Part shown: positions 14,364 through 23,739 of the stretch, piece by piece
Numbering within the stretch: the first letter of the stretch is position 1
How the letters are laid out: every line of letters begins with the position of its first letter
NCBI GenBank assembly: GCA_035695045.1
Contig: DASSEX010000088.1
Location: forward strand, 1 to 36,105
Reading direction: 5' to 3'
DNA: 36,105 nt
DNA from: DASSKP01 sp035695045
Lineage (GTDB): Bacteria > Actinomycetota > Actinomycetes > JAFAQI01
Translations under genes and position numbers: made by a program
Notes under the pieces: generated by a model
The model's input: only the letters and a program-made list of their open reading frames with translations
The model's database searches: none
Told to the model about the DNA's origin: nothing

Positions 14364-15209
14364 GTGCGGCTGAGCGCCATCACGCGCCACCCGGTGAAGT
14401 CCCTACAGGGCGAGCAGCTCACGAGCGCGGTCGTCGAGTCCGACGGCCTGGCGGGCGACCGACGCTGGGGCATCCTCGACGAGACAACCGGCAGGGTGCT
14501 GACCGCCCGGCGCGCACCAGAGCTGCTCTTCGCGAGCGCTTCCCTGGCATCCGACGGCACGCCGGTGATCACGCTGCCCACCGGCGAGATCTGTGCAGGG
14601 CCTGGAACCGAGACCGATGCCGCGTTGTCACGATGGCTGGGCAGGCCGGTGCAGCTCGTCCGCTCTGTTGGCCAACCAGGCGCTCGTGCGGAGTTCTTCG
14701 CTGATCCCACCGACGACACGAGCGACGCGATCGAGTGGACGATGCCGTCCGGCCGGTTCGTCGACGCGCTGCCGCTTCTCGTGCTCACCACGGCAAGCCT
14801 CCGCGCGGGCGCTGCGCTCCACTCGGCGGGCGAATGGCACCCACGCCGGTTTCGGCCGAATCTCGTCCTGGAGGCCGACGGCGAGGGGTGGGCGGAAGAC
14901 GGGTGGTACGGAACCTCCGACCTCTGCGTCGGCGATGTCCGGCTTCGGCCGCAGGAGGGTTGCGTGCGGTGCACGATGGTGACCCGCCCGCAGCCCGGGC
15001 TCGGCGAGGATCGCGACATCTTCCGCACACTGGCCCGCCATCACGGCGCCTTGTTCGGCGCGTGGAGCACGGTCGTCAGTGGAGGGACCATCTCGATCGG
15101 TGACGTCGTAGACCTTCAGCCGCAGACGTCGCCGGCTGCCGACGGCGGTGCCCATGTGATCGCCCAGCGTCGCAGCCAGGACGACGTCGACACGGTCGAG
15201 TCGGTCTGA
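14364..15209 (+). CDS. MOSC domain-containing protein
   Basis: 281 aa. The N-terminal MOSC_N beta-barrel (1-95) starts with ITRHPVKSLQGEQL and GLAGDRRWGILD, followed by the MOSC domain with FRPNLVLEADGEGW and the Cys motif EGCVRCTMVTRPQPG (Cys200, Cys203). One of these Cys is the expected molybdenum ligand in YcbX/mARC-like reductases that act on N-hydroxylated compounds. GTG 14364 is the best start; GAGGGGG lies about 12 nt upstream. No electron-transfer (2Fe-2S) domain is attached. Activity is inferred from the family. Confidence 0.88.
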   Translation: MRLSAITRHPVKSLQGEQLTSAVVESDGLAGDRRWGILDETTGRVLTARRAPELLFASASLASDGTPVITLPTGEICAGPGTETDAALSRWLGRPVQLVRSVGQPGARAEFFADPTDDTSDAIEWTMPSGRFVDALPLLVLTTASLRAGAALHSAGEWHPRRFRPNLVLEADGEGWAEDGWYGTSDLCVGDVRLRPQEGCVRCTMVTRPQPGLGEDRDIFRTLARHHGALFGAWSTVVSGGTISIGDVVDLQPQTSPAADGGAHVIAQRRSQDDVDTVESV

Positions 15210-15219
15210 CCGATATCCG

Positions 15220-15576
15220 TCACTGCTCGTGAAGGCCGTCATCGGTCACCGGCGACGTCCGCCGGCCGGCCTGACGGTCGGCGAGCAGCCACCACGGGCG
15301 GCGCGACGCCGCCACATGCTCTGCGCGTTGGTGGGTGACGTCTCGCCGGGCGAGGAGAGTCCGCCGGGCGAGGAGCAGCCAGCACACGATCGCGACCGCG
15401 GAGAACATGGCGGGCACCCAGTGGTCGAGCAGCAAGGACGCCGCGACCGCGCAGCTGAACGCGGTCAGGTTGGCCAGGACGTCGTACACGGGCGCGATGA
15501 AGTTCCTGTTGATGACGTGCGCAACCGCGATCACGACGCCGCAGGCAAACGTGACGGACAGGAGCAGGCTCACCAC
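15220..15576 (-). CDS. Small membrane protein, unknown function
   Basis: 118 aa. Residues 1-22 and about 32-70 form two or three hydrophobic helices (LLLSVTFACGVVIAVAHVI, then NLTAFSCAVAASLLL and MFSAVAIVCWLLLARRTLL), followed by a basic soluble tail of about 48 residues. It starts with two consecutive GTG codons (15576 and 15573); AGGAAG lies roughly 9-13 nt upstream. No recognised domain. The membrane pattern in this frame, not seen in the overlapping frames, is the main support. Confidence 0.6.
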   Translation of the reverse strand: MVSLLLSVTFACGVVIAVAHVINRNFIAPVYDVLANLTAFSCAVAASLLLDHWVPAMFSAVAIVCWLLLARRTLLARRDVTHQRAEHVAASRRPWWLLADRQAGRRTSPVTDDGLHEQ

Positions 15577-15739
15577 GGCGCACAGTCTTCCTGCTCGGCT
15601 TCCCGCGCCGTGCGGCAGTCACCACGACGGGCGCGCCGGATGGGTGAACGCTAGGCCAAACGGGTCACAAATCTACCGGTATTCGGTCATTCCGGACTCG
15701 CCCCTTAAGCCCCAACAGTCCCATTGCCGACTCGTGCTT

Positions 15740-15763
15740 CTGGTGCCCCTGACCCGGCACCAG
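15740..15763 (+). promoter_or_regulatory. 5' leader hairpin just before the ribosome binding site
   Basis: CTGGTGCC and GGCACCAG form a perfect 8-bp stem with an 8-nt loop. The stem abuts GAGAGGA, the likely ribosome binding site of the secreted HExxH gene (ATG 15777). It could control translation, or it could be a DNA operator. No known riboswitch pattern was recognised in 15577-15776. Confidence 0.4.
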
Positions 15764-15776
15764 AGAGGACCCGGCA

Positions 15777-16505
15777 ATGATCCCGTCAGCTCGCATGACT
15801 CTGCATCTGGCCGTTGTCGGTGCTGCTCTCGTCACCGCCGCGGTGCGCCCGGCGGAAGCCGCATCATCGTGGTCGGTCGCCGCCGGCGCGGCACCGACGC
15901 AAGCCGTGCAGCCGGCGCCGGTGCCGGCGCCGGTGCAGCACGTTCGGCCCCGTCCGGTGCACGTCCGCGCCCGGCACCACGCGCATCGCAGTCGGGTCCG
16001 TACGGTTCCGCGACCGCATGCCGTGGCTTCTGCACCCGCGACCAGACATCGGGTGGCACCGCGACGGTCGACGCCGCGTCCGGTCGTTCGCATCTCGTCA
16101 GGTCCCACCGGGTGGACGCAGCTCGACCTGGCGATCGCGCGCATCCCCAGCTACCACGCAGGCGCGGCCCGCTGGATCGTCAGCAGCCGGTACGGCCACT
16201 GGGGAACCGCTGACTGGTACCACGACACGCTCTACATCGAACCGACCGTGCCGGCTGCCCACGTCTACGACGTCGCCGTCCACGAGTGGAGCCACGAGCT
16301 CAGCGTGCTCGACTACAACGGCAACGTCTCGGCCGCCGTCGCTGCCATGGATCGCTACTTCGGCGGCAGCGGACTCGTCGGCGCCGAACGGGCGGCCGAC
16401 TGCATGGCCATCCTTCAAGGCGCCACCTGGACGCACTACACGAGCTGTGCCGACCAGCGCTGGCGCGCCGGCGCCGCGCTCCTTCTGCGCAGGCAGCGGC
16501 TATGA
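15777..16505 (+). CDS. Secreted HExxH-motif protein (putative zinc metallopeptidase)
   Basis: 242 aa. A signal peptide (LAVVGAALVTAAVRPAEAA, cleavage near 28) is followed by a P/A/V/H/R-rich spacer to about 110. The C-terminal domain has VAVHEWSHELS (HEWSH at 169-173) and, about 30 residues later, GAERAADCMAI, where Glu204 and Asp208 are candidates for the third metal ligand. Cys209 and Cys224 may form a disulfide. The domain looks like a cut-down gluzincin; I do not recognise a named family. GAGAGGA precedes the ATG by about 7 nt. Peptidase activity is inferred from the motif. Confidence 0.75.
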   Translation: MIPSARMTLHLAVVGAALVTAAVRPAEAASSWSVAAGAAPTQAVQPAPVPAPVQHVRPRPVHVRARHHAHRSRVRTVPRPHAVASAPATRHRVAPRRSTPRPVVRISSGPTGWTQLDLAIARIPSYHAGAARWIVSSRYGHWGTADWYHDTLYIEPTVPAAHVYDVAVHEWSHELSVLDYNGNVSAAVAAMDRYFGGSGLVGAERAADCMAILQGATWTHYTSCADQRWRAGAALLLRRQRL

Positions 16506-16665
16506 GCACCGTCTCGTCGCCGGCCGCGGTCGAGGCAGCCCTCCTTGAGCTGCGCGCGGCGCTGCGCCGCGTCGCACCTCCCCCGGATCTCCGCTCGCGC
16601 GTGCTGCGAGATGCAGCACGGGGCGGCCGCTACGGCGACCGCCCCGTGCCGTCAACTCGTCCTTG

Positions 16666-16669
<4 letters not shown>
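16502..16669 (+). CDS. Possible 55-aa protein overlapping the HExxH gene stop
   Basis: The ATG overlaps the upstream stop (ATGA). The protein has one likely amphipathic helix (AAVEAALLELRAALRRV) followed by DLRSRVLRDAARGG. Its last 17 residues are encoded by the 16616-16649 hairpin, which argues that the real end of the transcript may lie here and that the ORF may be chance. Kept as a weak call because of the exact stop/start overlap. Confidence 0.35.
16616..16649. terminator. Strong hairpin between convergent genes (bidirectional terminator)
   Basis: GCACGGGGCGG (16616-16626) pairs perfectly with CCGCCCCGTGC (16639-16649): an 11-bp GC-rich stem with a 12-nt loop. It lies between the end of the HExxH gene and the end of nrdJ (16666). 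No T-run follows, which is common in high-GC actinomycetes. Confidence 0.65.
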
Positions 16670-19527
<2,858 letters not shown>

Positions 19528-19659
19528 GGGGGTCCTCTCTGACATCTACAACGCTCGGCGGGCCGCGAATCGTCCACGGCGGGGAGGTTTTCTGCGGGTT
19601 CGACTACTGCTGCAATGGGCGGTCGACGATCTGGTGCGGCGCCGCCCCCGGGCTCTCGG

Positions 19660-19676
19660 GCGGCTCAGTGAGCCGC
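19660..19676. other. Hairpin overlapping the nrdR stop codon
   Basis: GCGGCTC and GAGCCGC form a 7-bp stem with a 3-nt loop across the nrdR stop, at the start of the 137-bp nrdR-nrdJ spacer. It could attenuate, or protect the mRNA between the two genes. No other feature is seen in the spacer. Confidence 0.35.
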
Positions 19677-20213
19677 GGTCACGGGCACTTTCACCGGGGG
19701 CGGCGCCGGGTCGTGGGCGCCGGCGAAGCGGTCGACGTGCGACACCTCGCTGTTGTGCGCGTAAGCCGGGCGCGCGGTGCGCAGCTCGGCGATCTCGGCC
19801 TCGAAGTCGGCGAGGGAGGCGAACGAGCGGTAGACCGAGGCGAAGCGCATGTAGGCGACCTCGTCGAGGTCACGCAGCGGAGCCAGGATGGCCAGGCCGA
19901 TCTCGTGCGCCGGCACCTCGGCGCAGCCGCTGGACCGGATCTCCTCCTCGACCTGCTGGGCCAGCAGCGCGAGGGCGTCCTCGCTCACCGGACGGCCGGA
20001 GCAGGCCTTGCGCACGCCGTCGGCAACCTTCGTCCGGCTGAACGGCTCGGTCGCGCCGGAGCGCTTCACGACGCTCAGGCTCGCCGACTCGAGGGTTGTG
20101 AACCGCCGGCCGCACTCGGGACACGACCGCCGGCGGCGGATCGCGGCGCCGTCGTCGGCGACCCGGGAGTCGACCACCCGGGAGTCGGGGTGACGGCAGA
20201 ACGGGCAGTGCAT
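19665..20213 (-). CDS. nrdR: Transcriptional repressor NrdR
   Basis: 182 aa. The N-terminal zinc ribbon has Cys3/Cys6 (CPFC) and Cys31/Cys34 (CPEC). Residues about 47-137 are the ATP-cone (VVKRSGATEPFSRTKVADGV to YMRFASVYRSFASL). NrdR senses ATP/dATP and represses ribonucleotide reductase genes. Most family members are 150-160 aa; here a roughly 30-residue Pro/Val/His tail is added. ATG 20213 has GGAGG about 9 nt upstream and begins exactly at MHCPFC; the longer frame is not supported. It precedes nrdJ, its expected target. Confidence 0.96.
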   Translation of the reverse strand: MHCPFCRHPDSRVVDSRVADDGAAIRRRRSCPECGRRFTTLESASLSVVKRSGATEPFSRTKVADGVRKACSGRPVSEDALALLAQQVEEEIRSSGCAEVPAHEIGLAILAPLRDLDEVAYMRFASVYRSFASLADFEAEIAELRTARPAYAHNSEVSHVDRFAGAHDPAPPPVKVPVTAAH

Positions 20214-20259
20214 GCTCGCCGACCTCCTTCGCCCCGCGCTGCTTCTCTCGCTCTGTCTG

Positions 20260-20271
20260 CACACCCTGTGG
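20260..20271. promoter_or_regulatory. Third CACA-N3-TGTG site upstream of nrdR
   Basis: On the plus strand CACACCCTGTGG, similar to the two NrdR-box candidates, 23 bp from the nearer one. Weak alone; may add to repressor binding or be chance. Confidence 0.3.
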
Positions 20272-20282
20272 ACACGGTGTGG

Positions 20283-20294
20283 CACAACCTGTGG
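20283..20294. promoter_or_regulatory. Candidate NrdR box 1
   Basis: CACAACCTGTGG on the plus strand (CACA-N3-TGTG on the minus strand), 70 bp upstream of the nrdR start. It matches box 2 at 10 of 12 positions and lies 32 bp from it, about three DNA turns, the kind of spacing reported for paired NrdR boxes. It also partly resembles a DnaA box (TGTGGATCA, one mismatch), which I consider less likely here. Confidence 0.5.
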
Positions 20295-20314
20295 ATCAAA
20301 CTACAACCGTGTAA

Positions 20315-20326
20315 CACAAGATGTGG
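20315..20326. promoter_or_regulatory. Candidate NrdR box 2
   Basis: CACAAGATGTGG on the plus strand, in the longer context aacacaagatgtggg. It forms a pair with box 1 at 32-bp spacing upstream of nrdR. The rest of 20214-20510 (297 bp) shows no supported gene; I see no B12 riboswitch. Confidence 0.5.
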
Positions 20327-20510
20327 GGGCTGAACGTAGGGCCAAGACGAGGGCTGCGCAAGCAATTCGGGGAGGATTTCCGACGTGTCCCGGCGTGTCG
20401 CCGCGCTTGCTGGAGTTCGCGCAGGTCAGGGCATGTTCGCGCCGAAGATCACCCGCCGCGAGCGCGCGCCTACGGCGTGTCGCCGCCGCCTCCACTGGGG
20501 GCCGAGACGC

Positions 20511-20849
20511 CTAGCTGACGACCGGGACGACCAGCTGCTGGCCGGCGAAGACCTCGGCGCCCGCCAGGTGGTTGATCTGCGCGATCCGCGCGACGACGAG
20601 GCGAGGATCGGCGTGCGGCGCGATCCGGACCGCGACCGCCCAGAGGGTCTCGCCCGGCTGCACGGTGACGGTGCGGGCGTGCTCGACGCCGGTCGGGGCC
20701 GCGGCCTGGCTGGCGACGTGCCCGGTGGCGGAGAACCCCACGACGAGGAAGGTCAGCATGCTGAGCACCACCGCGAGGCGTCCCCGACGCGTGAGCCGCA
20801 CGTGCCCGGTCCGAACCGCTGCCGCTGCGCCTGCTCCTGTGCCTGCCAT
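20511..20849 (-). CDS. LysM domain membrane protein (ChiZ/YneA-like, next to lexA)
   Basis: 112 aa. A basic N-terminus (LTRRGRL) and one transmembrane segment (about 24-42) are followed by a short linker and a LysM peptidoglycan-binding domain (59-110: TVTVQPGETLWAVAVRIAPH to FAGQQLVVPV). Divergence from lexA with shared SOS boxes is the arrangement of mycobacterial ChiZ (Rv2719c) and of Bacillus YneA, which delay cell division during DNA damage. ATG 20849 has GGAGG 6 nt upstream; the longer frame is not used. A division-inhibitor role is inferred from position and domain. Confidence 0.87.
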   Translation of the reverse strand: MAGTGAGAAAAVRTGHVRLTRRGRLAVVLSMLTFLVVGFSATGHVASQAAAPTGVEHARTVTVQPGETLWAVAVRIAPHADPRLVVARIAQINHLAGAEVFAGQQLVVPVVS

Positions 20850-20896
20850 GACCGCCTCCGTCTGAACTCTGTTTACGACCCGTCCGAAGTGCCGAC

Positions 20897-20912
20897 CCGA
20901 ACGTGCGTTCGA
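20897..20912. promoter_or_regulatory. SOS (LexA) box 1
   Basis: CCGAACGTGCGTTCGA: one mismatch to the actinobacterial LexA consensus TCGAAC-N4-GTTCGA. It lies 48 bp upstream of the LysM gene start and directly abuts box 2. Confidence 0.8.
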
Positions 20913-20928
20913 TCGAACGCCTGTACGA
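20913..20928. promoter_or_regulatory. SOS (LexA) box 2
   Basis: TCGAACGCCTGTACGA: one mismatch to the consensus, contiguous with box 1. Two abutting 16-bp boxes may bind two LexA dimers. Confidence 0.7.
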
Positions 20929-20967
20929 AAGGTTGTACCACGCGTCGGCGACAAAAACTCGACACGT

Positions 20968-20983
20968 TCGAACAGATGTTTGA
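20968..20983. promoter_or_regulatory. SOS (LexA) box 3
   Basis: TCGAACAGATGTTTGA: one mismatch to the consensus, 55 bp upstream of the lexA GTG. Expected to give lexA autoregulation. Confidence 0.8.
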
Positions 20984-21037
20984 ATTTCTCGGGCCCGGCC
21001 GCTACGGTCCTCGGCGACGCCCCCGAGAGGAGCACTC

Positions 21038-21742
21038 GTGGCCAAGCAGCAGCCCGAACCGCCACGCGCCGCGGCCGACCCGGCCACCGTGCGGGAGATT
21101 CCGGACGGTCCGGCCGACGCCAGCGGCCTGACGTCGCGCCAGCGACTCGTGCTCGAGGTGATCCGAGACTCCGTCGAGCGCCGGGGCTACCCGCCGTCGA
21201 TGCGCGAGATCGGCGAGGCCGTGGGCCTGACCAGCACCAGCAGCGTCGCCCACCAGCTGGCCACGCTCCAGCGCAAGGGCTACCTGCGCCGAGACGCCAA
21301 CCGGCCGCGCGCGGTGGAGGTCACGCTGCCCGGCGACGACGCAACCGGCGAGGGTGACGCCCGGCCGGCGCCGGCCTACGTGCCGGTCGTGGGGCGGATC
21401 GCCGCCGGCGGCCCGATCCTCGCCGAGCAGGTCGTCGAAGACGTCTTCCCGCTCCCCCGCCAGCTGGTGGGCGAGGGGCAGCTCTTCCTGCTCCAGGTCA
21501 AGGGCGACTCGATGATCGACGCCGCGATCGCCGACGGCGACTGGGTCGTCGTGCGGCAGCAGCCGACTGCCGACAACGGCGACATCGTCGCGGCGATGCT
21601 CGACGGCGAGGCCACCGTGAAGACCTTCAGCCGCAAGGACGGCCACGTCTGGCTGCTGCCGCACAACACGAGCTACGCACCGATCCCGGGTGACGAGGCG
21701 ACCGTCCTCGGGCGGGTGACCGCCGTCCTGCGCCGGGTCTGA
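21038..21742 (+). CDS. lexA: SOS repressor LexA
   Basis: 234 aa. The N-terminal winged helix-turn-helix (31-95) has LTSRQRLVLEVIRDSVERRG and MREIGEAVGLTSTSSVAHQL. The C-terminal S24 peptidase domain has the self-cleavage site Ala123-Gly124 (GRIAAGGP), Ser158 in GDSM and Lys195 in ATVKTF. RecA-stimulated self-cleavage relieves repression of DNA-damage genes. GTG 21038 has GAGAGGAG 6 nt upstream. Divergent from the LysM gene and controlled, by sequence, through the three boxes between them. Confidence 0.97.
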   Translation: MAKQQPEPPRAAADPATVREIPDGPADASGLTSRQRLVLEVIRDSVERRGYPPSMREIGEAVGLTSTSSVAHQLATLQRKGYLRRDANRPRAVEVTLPGDDATGEGDARPAPAYVPVVGRIAAGGPILAEQVVEDVFPLPRQLVGEGQLFLLQVKGDSMIDAAIADGDWVVVRQQPTADNGDIVAAMLDGEATVKTFSRKDGHVWLLPHNTSYAPIPGDEATVLGRVTAVLRRV

Positions 21743-21766
21743 GCCCGACAGGACATACCGCGGCGC

Positions 21767-23383
21767 TCAGACGGCGCCGCGGGCCACTGCCTGCCTGGTG
21801 TCGACGGGCCCCTTCGGGCCGGGCACGATCCGCGGCAGCACCACCGTGAACGTCGTCCCCGAAGTGACGTCGCTGATGACCTCGATCGTGCCGCCCATGG
21901 CCTCGACCAGCCCCTGACAGATCGAGAGCCCGAGGCCGACCCCGTGGTCGCGACGGGTGTCGCCGATGTCGGCCTGCGTGAACGGCTCGAACAGATGCGG
22001 CAGGAACTCCGGCTCGATGCCGCGCCCCTGGTCGGCGACCGAGAGCTCGAAGCCGCGCTCGGTGACCGCACCTCCGATGACGATCTCGGAGCCGACGGGT
22101 GAGTACTTCCGCGCGTTGTCGACGAGGTTGCCGAGCACCTGCTCCAGCCGGTCGCTGTCGGCGATGACGACGGGCGGCGCGTCCGGCAGCATGACCGTCA
22201 GCCGGTGGACCGGCTCGACAATCGAGCTGACCACGCGGTCGACGACCTCCGGCACCCGGACGGGACCGTTGGAGACACGGAGCGCACGGCGGTCGAGGTT
22301 GGCCTCGTCCAGCAGGTCCTCGACGAGGCGCGCGAGTCGACGCGCCTGGGTCTCGATGCGGTCGAGCAGCCGCCCACGTTCCTCGTCGGACAGGCTCGTG
22401 CCGCGGCCCTGCAGGGTGCGCGCGAAGCCGATGACCGCCGTCAGCGGCGTGCGCAGCTCGTGCGAGATGTTGGCGAGGAAGCTCGACTTCATCCGGTTGA
22501 GCTCGGCCATCCGGTCCACCGTCGCCCGCTCGCGCTCGGAACGGCGCGCGTTCTCGACACCGACGGCAAGCTGCGCAGCCAGCGCGACCAGGAACGCGTC
22601 CGCCTCCTGCTCGTTGCGTTCCAGCAGCACGGCGCCGACCGTCACGCCGTCGGAGTTGAGCGCCGCGAGGGCACACTCGTGCCCGTCGACGTCCGCGCGC
22701 ATGACCCGCTCGGTGAACTTCGAGAGACGCTGCGGCGGCCGCCAGGCGGTCGCGCGCACCGCGGACAACGACAGCTTGTCGTCGTCGCCCAGCAGATAGA
22801 CGGCGGCGACGGTGGTGCCCGACATCCGAGCGAGTACGTCGACAGCGGCGTCGAGCACCAGTGGCAGCCGCGATGACGAGGAGACGGCGGCCGCCATCGC
22901 GATGAGCGTCGCGAGCTCGTTCTGCCGGCGACGGACGTTGTCCGCGAGCACCGCGTTCGCCTGCTGCAGCTGACCGACGAGCTCCGCATTGCGCACCCGC
23001 AGCCAGCGGCGGTCGAGACCGTTGCGCACGGCCGAGACGACCTGCTCGGGACGCACCGGCTTGACGAGGAAGTCCTCGACCTTGCCCACCGCGGCCAGCG
23101 CTGCTTCGGCGGAGGCGTAACCGCTCAGCAACAGCACGGGTAAGTCGGCGTCGTACGACTTCAACCGGTCGACGAGCTCGACACCCATGACGTCGGGCAG
23201 CCGCTGGTCGACGATCGCCAGAGCGATGCCGCCGCTCTGCATCGTGAGCTCGGCAGCGCGGCCGTTGGCGGCGGTGACGCACGGAATCTCCTCGCGGGCG
23301 AGGATGTCGCTCAGCGTCTCGCGCATGCCCGGGTCGTCGTCGACGACGAGGACCTGCCAGCCTGCGGTTTCTGACAACGTCAT
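21767..23383 (-). CDS. Hybrid sensor histidine kinase (REC-GAF-HisKA-HATPase)
   Basis: 538 aa, no membrane segment. REC domain 9-125 with phospho-acceptor Asp59 (AIVDQRLPD) and Lys108; a short coil; GAF-type domain about 155-280; HisKA with His308 (ISHELRTPLTAVIGF); HATPase with N-box NLVDNARKYSP, DQGRGIEP and GVGLGLSICQG. The receiver is at the N-terminus rather than the C-terminus, so it may control the kinase in cis. The ATG overlaps the stop of the response-regulator gene (ATGA). Last gene of a three-gene phosphorelay operon and convergent with lexA. Signal unknown. Confidence 0.92.
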   Translation of the reverse strand: MTLSETAGWQVLVVDDDPGMRETLSDILAREEIPCVTAANGRAAELTMQSGGIALAIVDQRLPDVMGVELVDRLKSYDADLPVLLLSGYASAEAALAAVGKVEDFLVKPVRPEQVVSAVRNGLDRRWLRVRNAELVGQLQQANAVLADNVRRRQNELATLIAMAAAVSSSSRLPLVLDAAVDVLARMSGTTVAAVYLLGDDDKLSLSAVRATAWRPPQRLSKFTERVMRADVDGHECALAALNSDGVTVGAVLLERNEQEADAFLVALAAQLAVGVENARRSERERATVDRMAELNRMKSSFLANISHELRTPLTAVIGFARTLQGRGTSLSDEERGRLLDRIETQARRLARLVEDLLDEANLDRRALRVSNGPVRVPEVVDRVVSSIVEPVHRLTVMLPDAPPVVIADSDRLEQVLGNLVDNARKYSPVGSEIVIGGAVTERGFELSVADQGRGIEPEFLPHLFEPFTQADIGDTRRDHGVGLGLSICQGLVEAMGGTIEVISDVTSGTTFTVVLPRIVPGPKGPVDTRQAVARGAV

Positions 23384-23739
23384 GCAGCCACCGCCGACGC
23401 GACGAGGTCGAGAAGGTAAGGCGGCGCGAAGGGCTTCATCACCACCGCGTGCACCTTCTTCTCGCGTGCCTCACGGAGCCGCTCCTCCAGCGCGTACGCC
23501 GTCATGAGGATGACCGGCGGCGGAGGAGCGCCCGACTCGACGAGCACCGACACGCCGTCCCGACCGGGCATCCGCACGTCCATGACGACGACGTCGTAGC
23601 GACCGGTGCGGATCTCGGCCAGCGCCTTCTCGCCGTCGCCGACTGCGGTGACCGTGTAACCGGCAGCATCGAGAATGTCGGCGAGCGTCTCGAGCATGCC
23701 GGGCTCGTCGTCGACGATCAGCACCTCGCGGCCGTTCAC
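23380..23739 (-). CDS. Single-domain response regulator (CheY-like)
   Basis: 119 aa, only a receiver domain: acidic pair Asp10/Asp11, phospho-acceptor Asp54 (VVMDVRMPG), Thr80 and Lys102 (MKPF). There is no output domain. It sits between two kinases with overlapping stop/start on both sides (GTGA and ATGA), so it probably passes phosphate from the membrane kinase to another partner, as in a Spo0F-type relay (inference). Confidence 0.92.
   Translation of the reverse strand: MNGREVLIVDDEPGMLETLADILDAAGYTVTAVGDGEKALAEIRTGRYDVVVMDVRMPGRDGVSVLVESGAPPPPVILMTAYALEERLREAREKKVHAVVMKPFAPPYLLDLVASAVAA

Noticed and set aside
20301..20495. 64-codon minus-strand ORF between LysM gene and nrdR
   Set aside because: Composition-driven frame without ribosome site or motif; overlaps the NrdR-box candidates.
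20214..20510. Possible B12 riboswitch upstream of nrdR-nrdJ
   Set aside because: No B12 box in the right orientation and no recognisable core; NrdR boxes explain regulation better.
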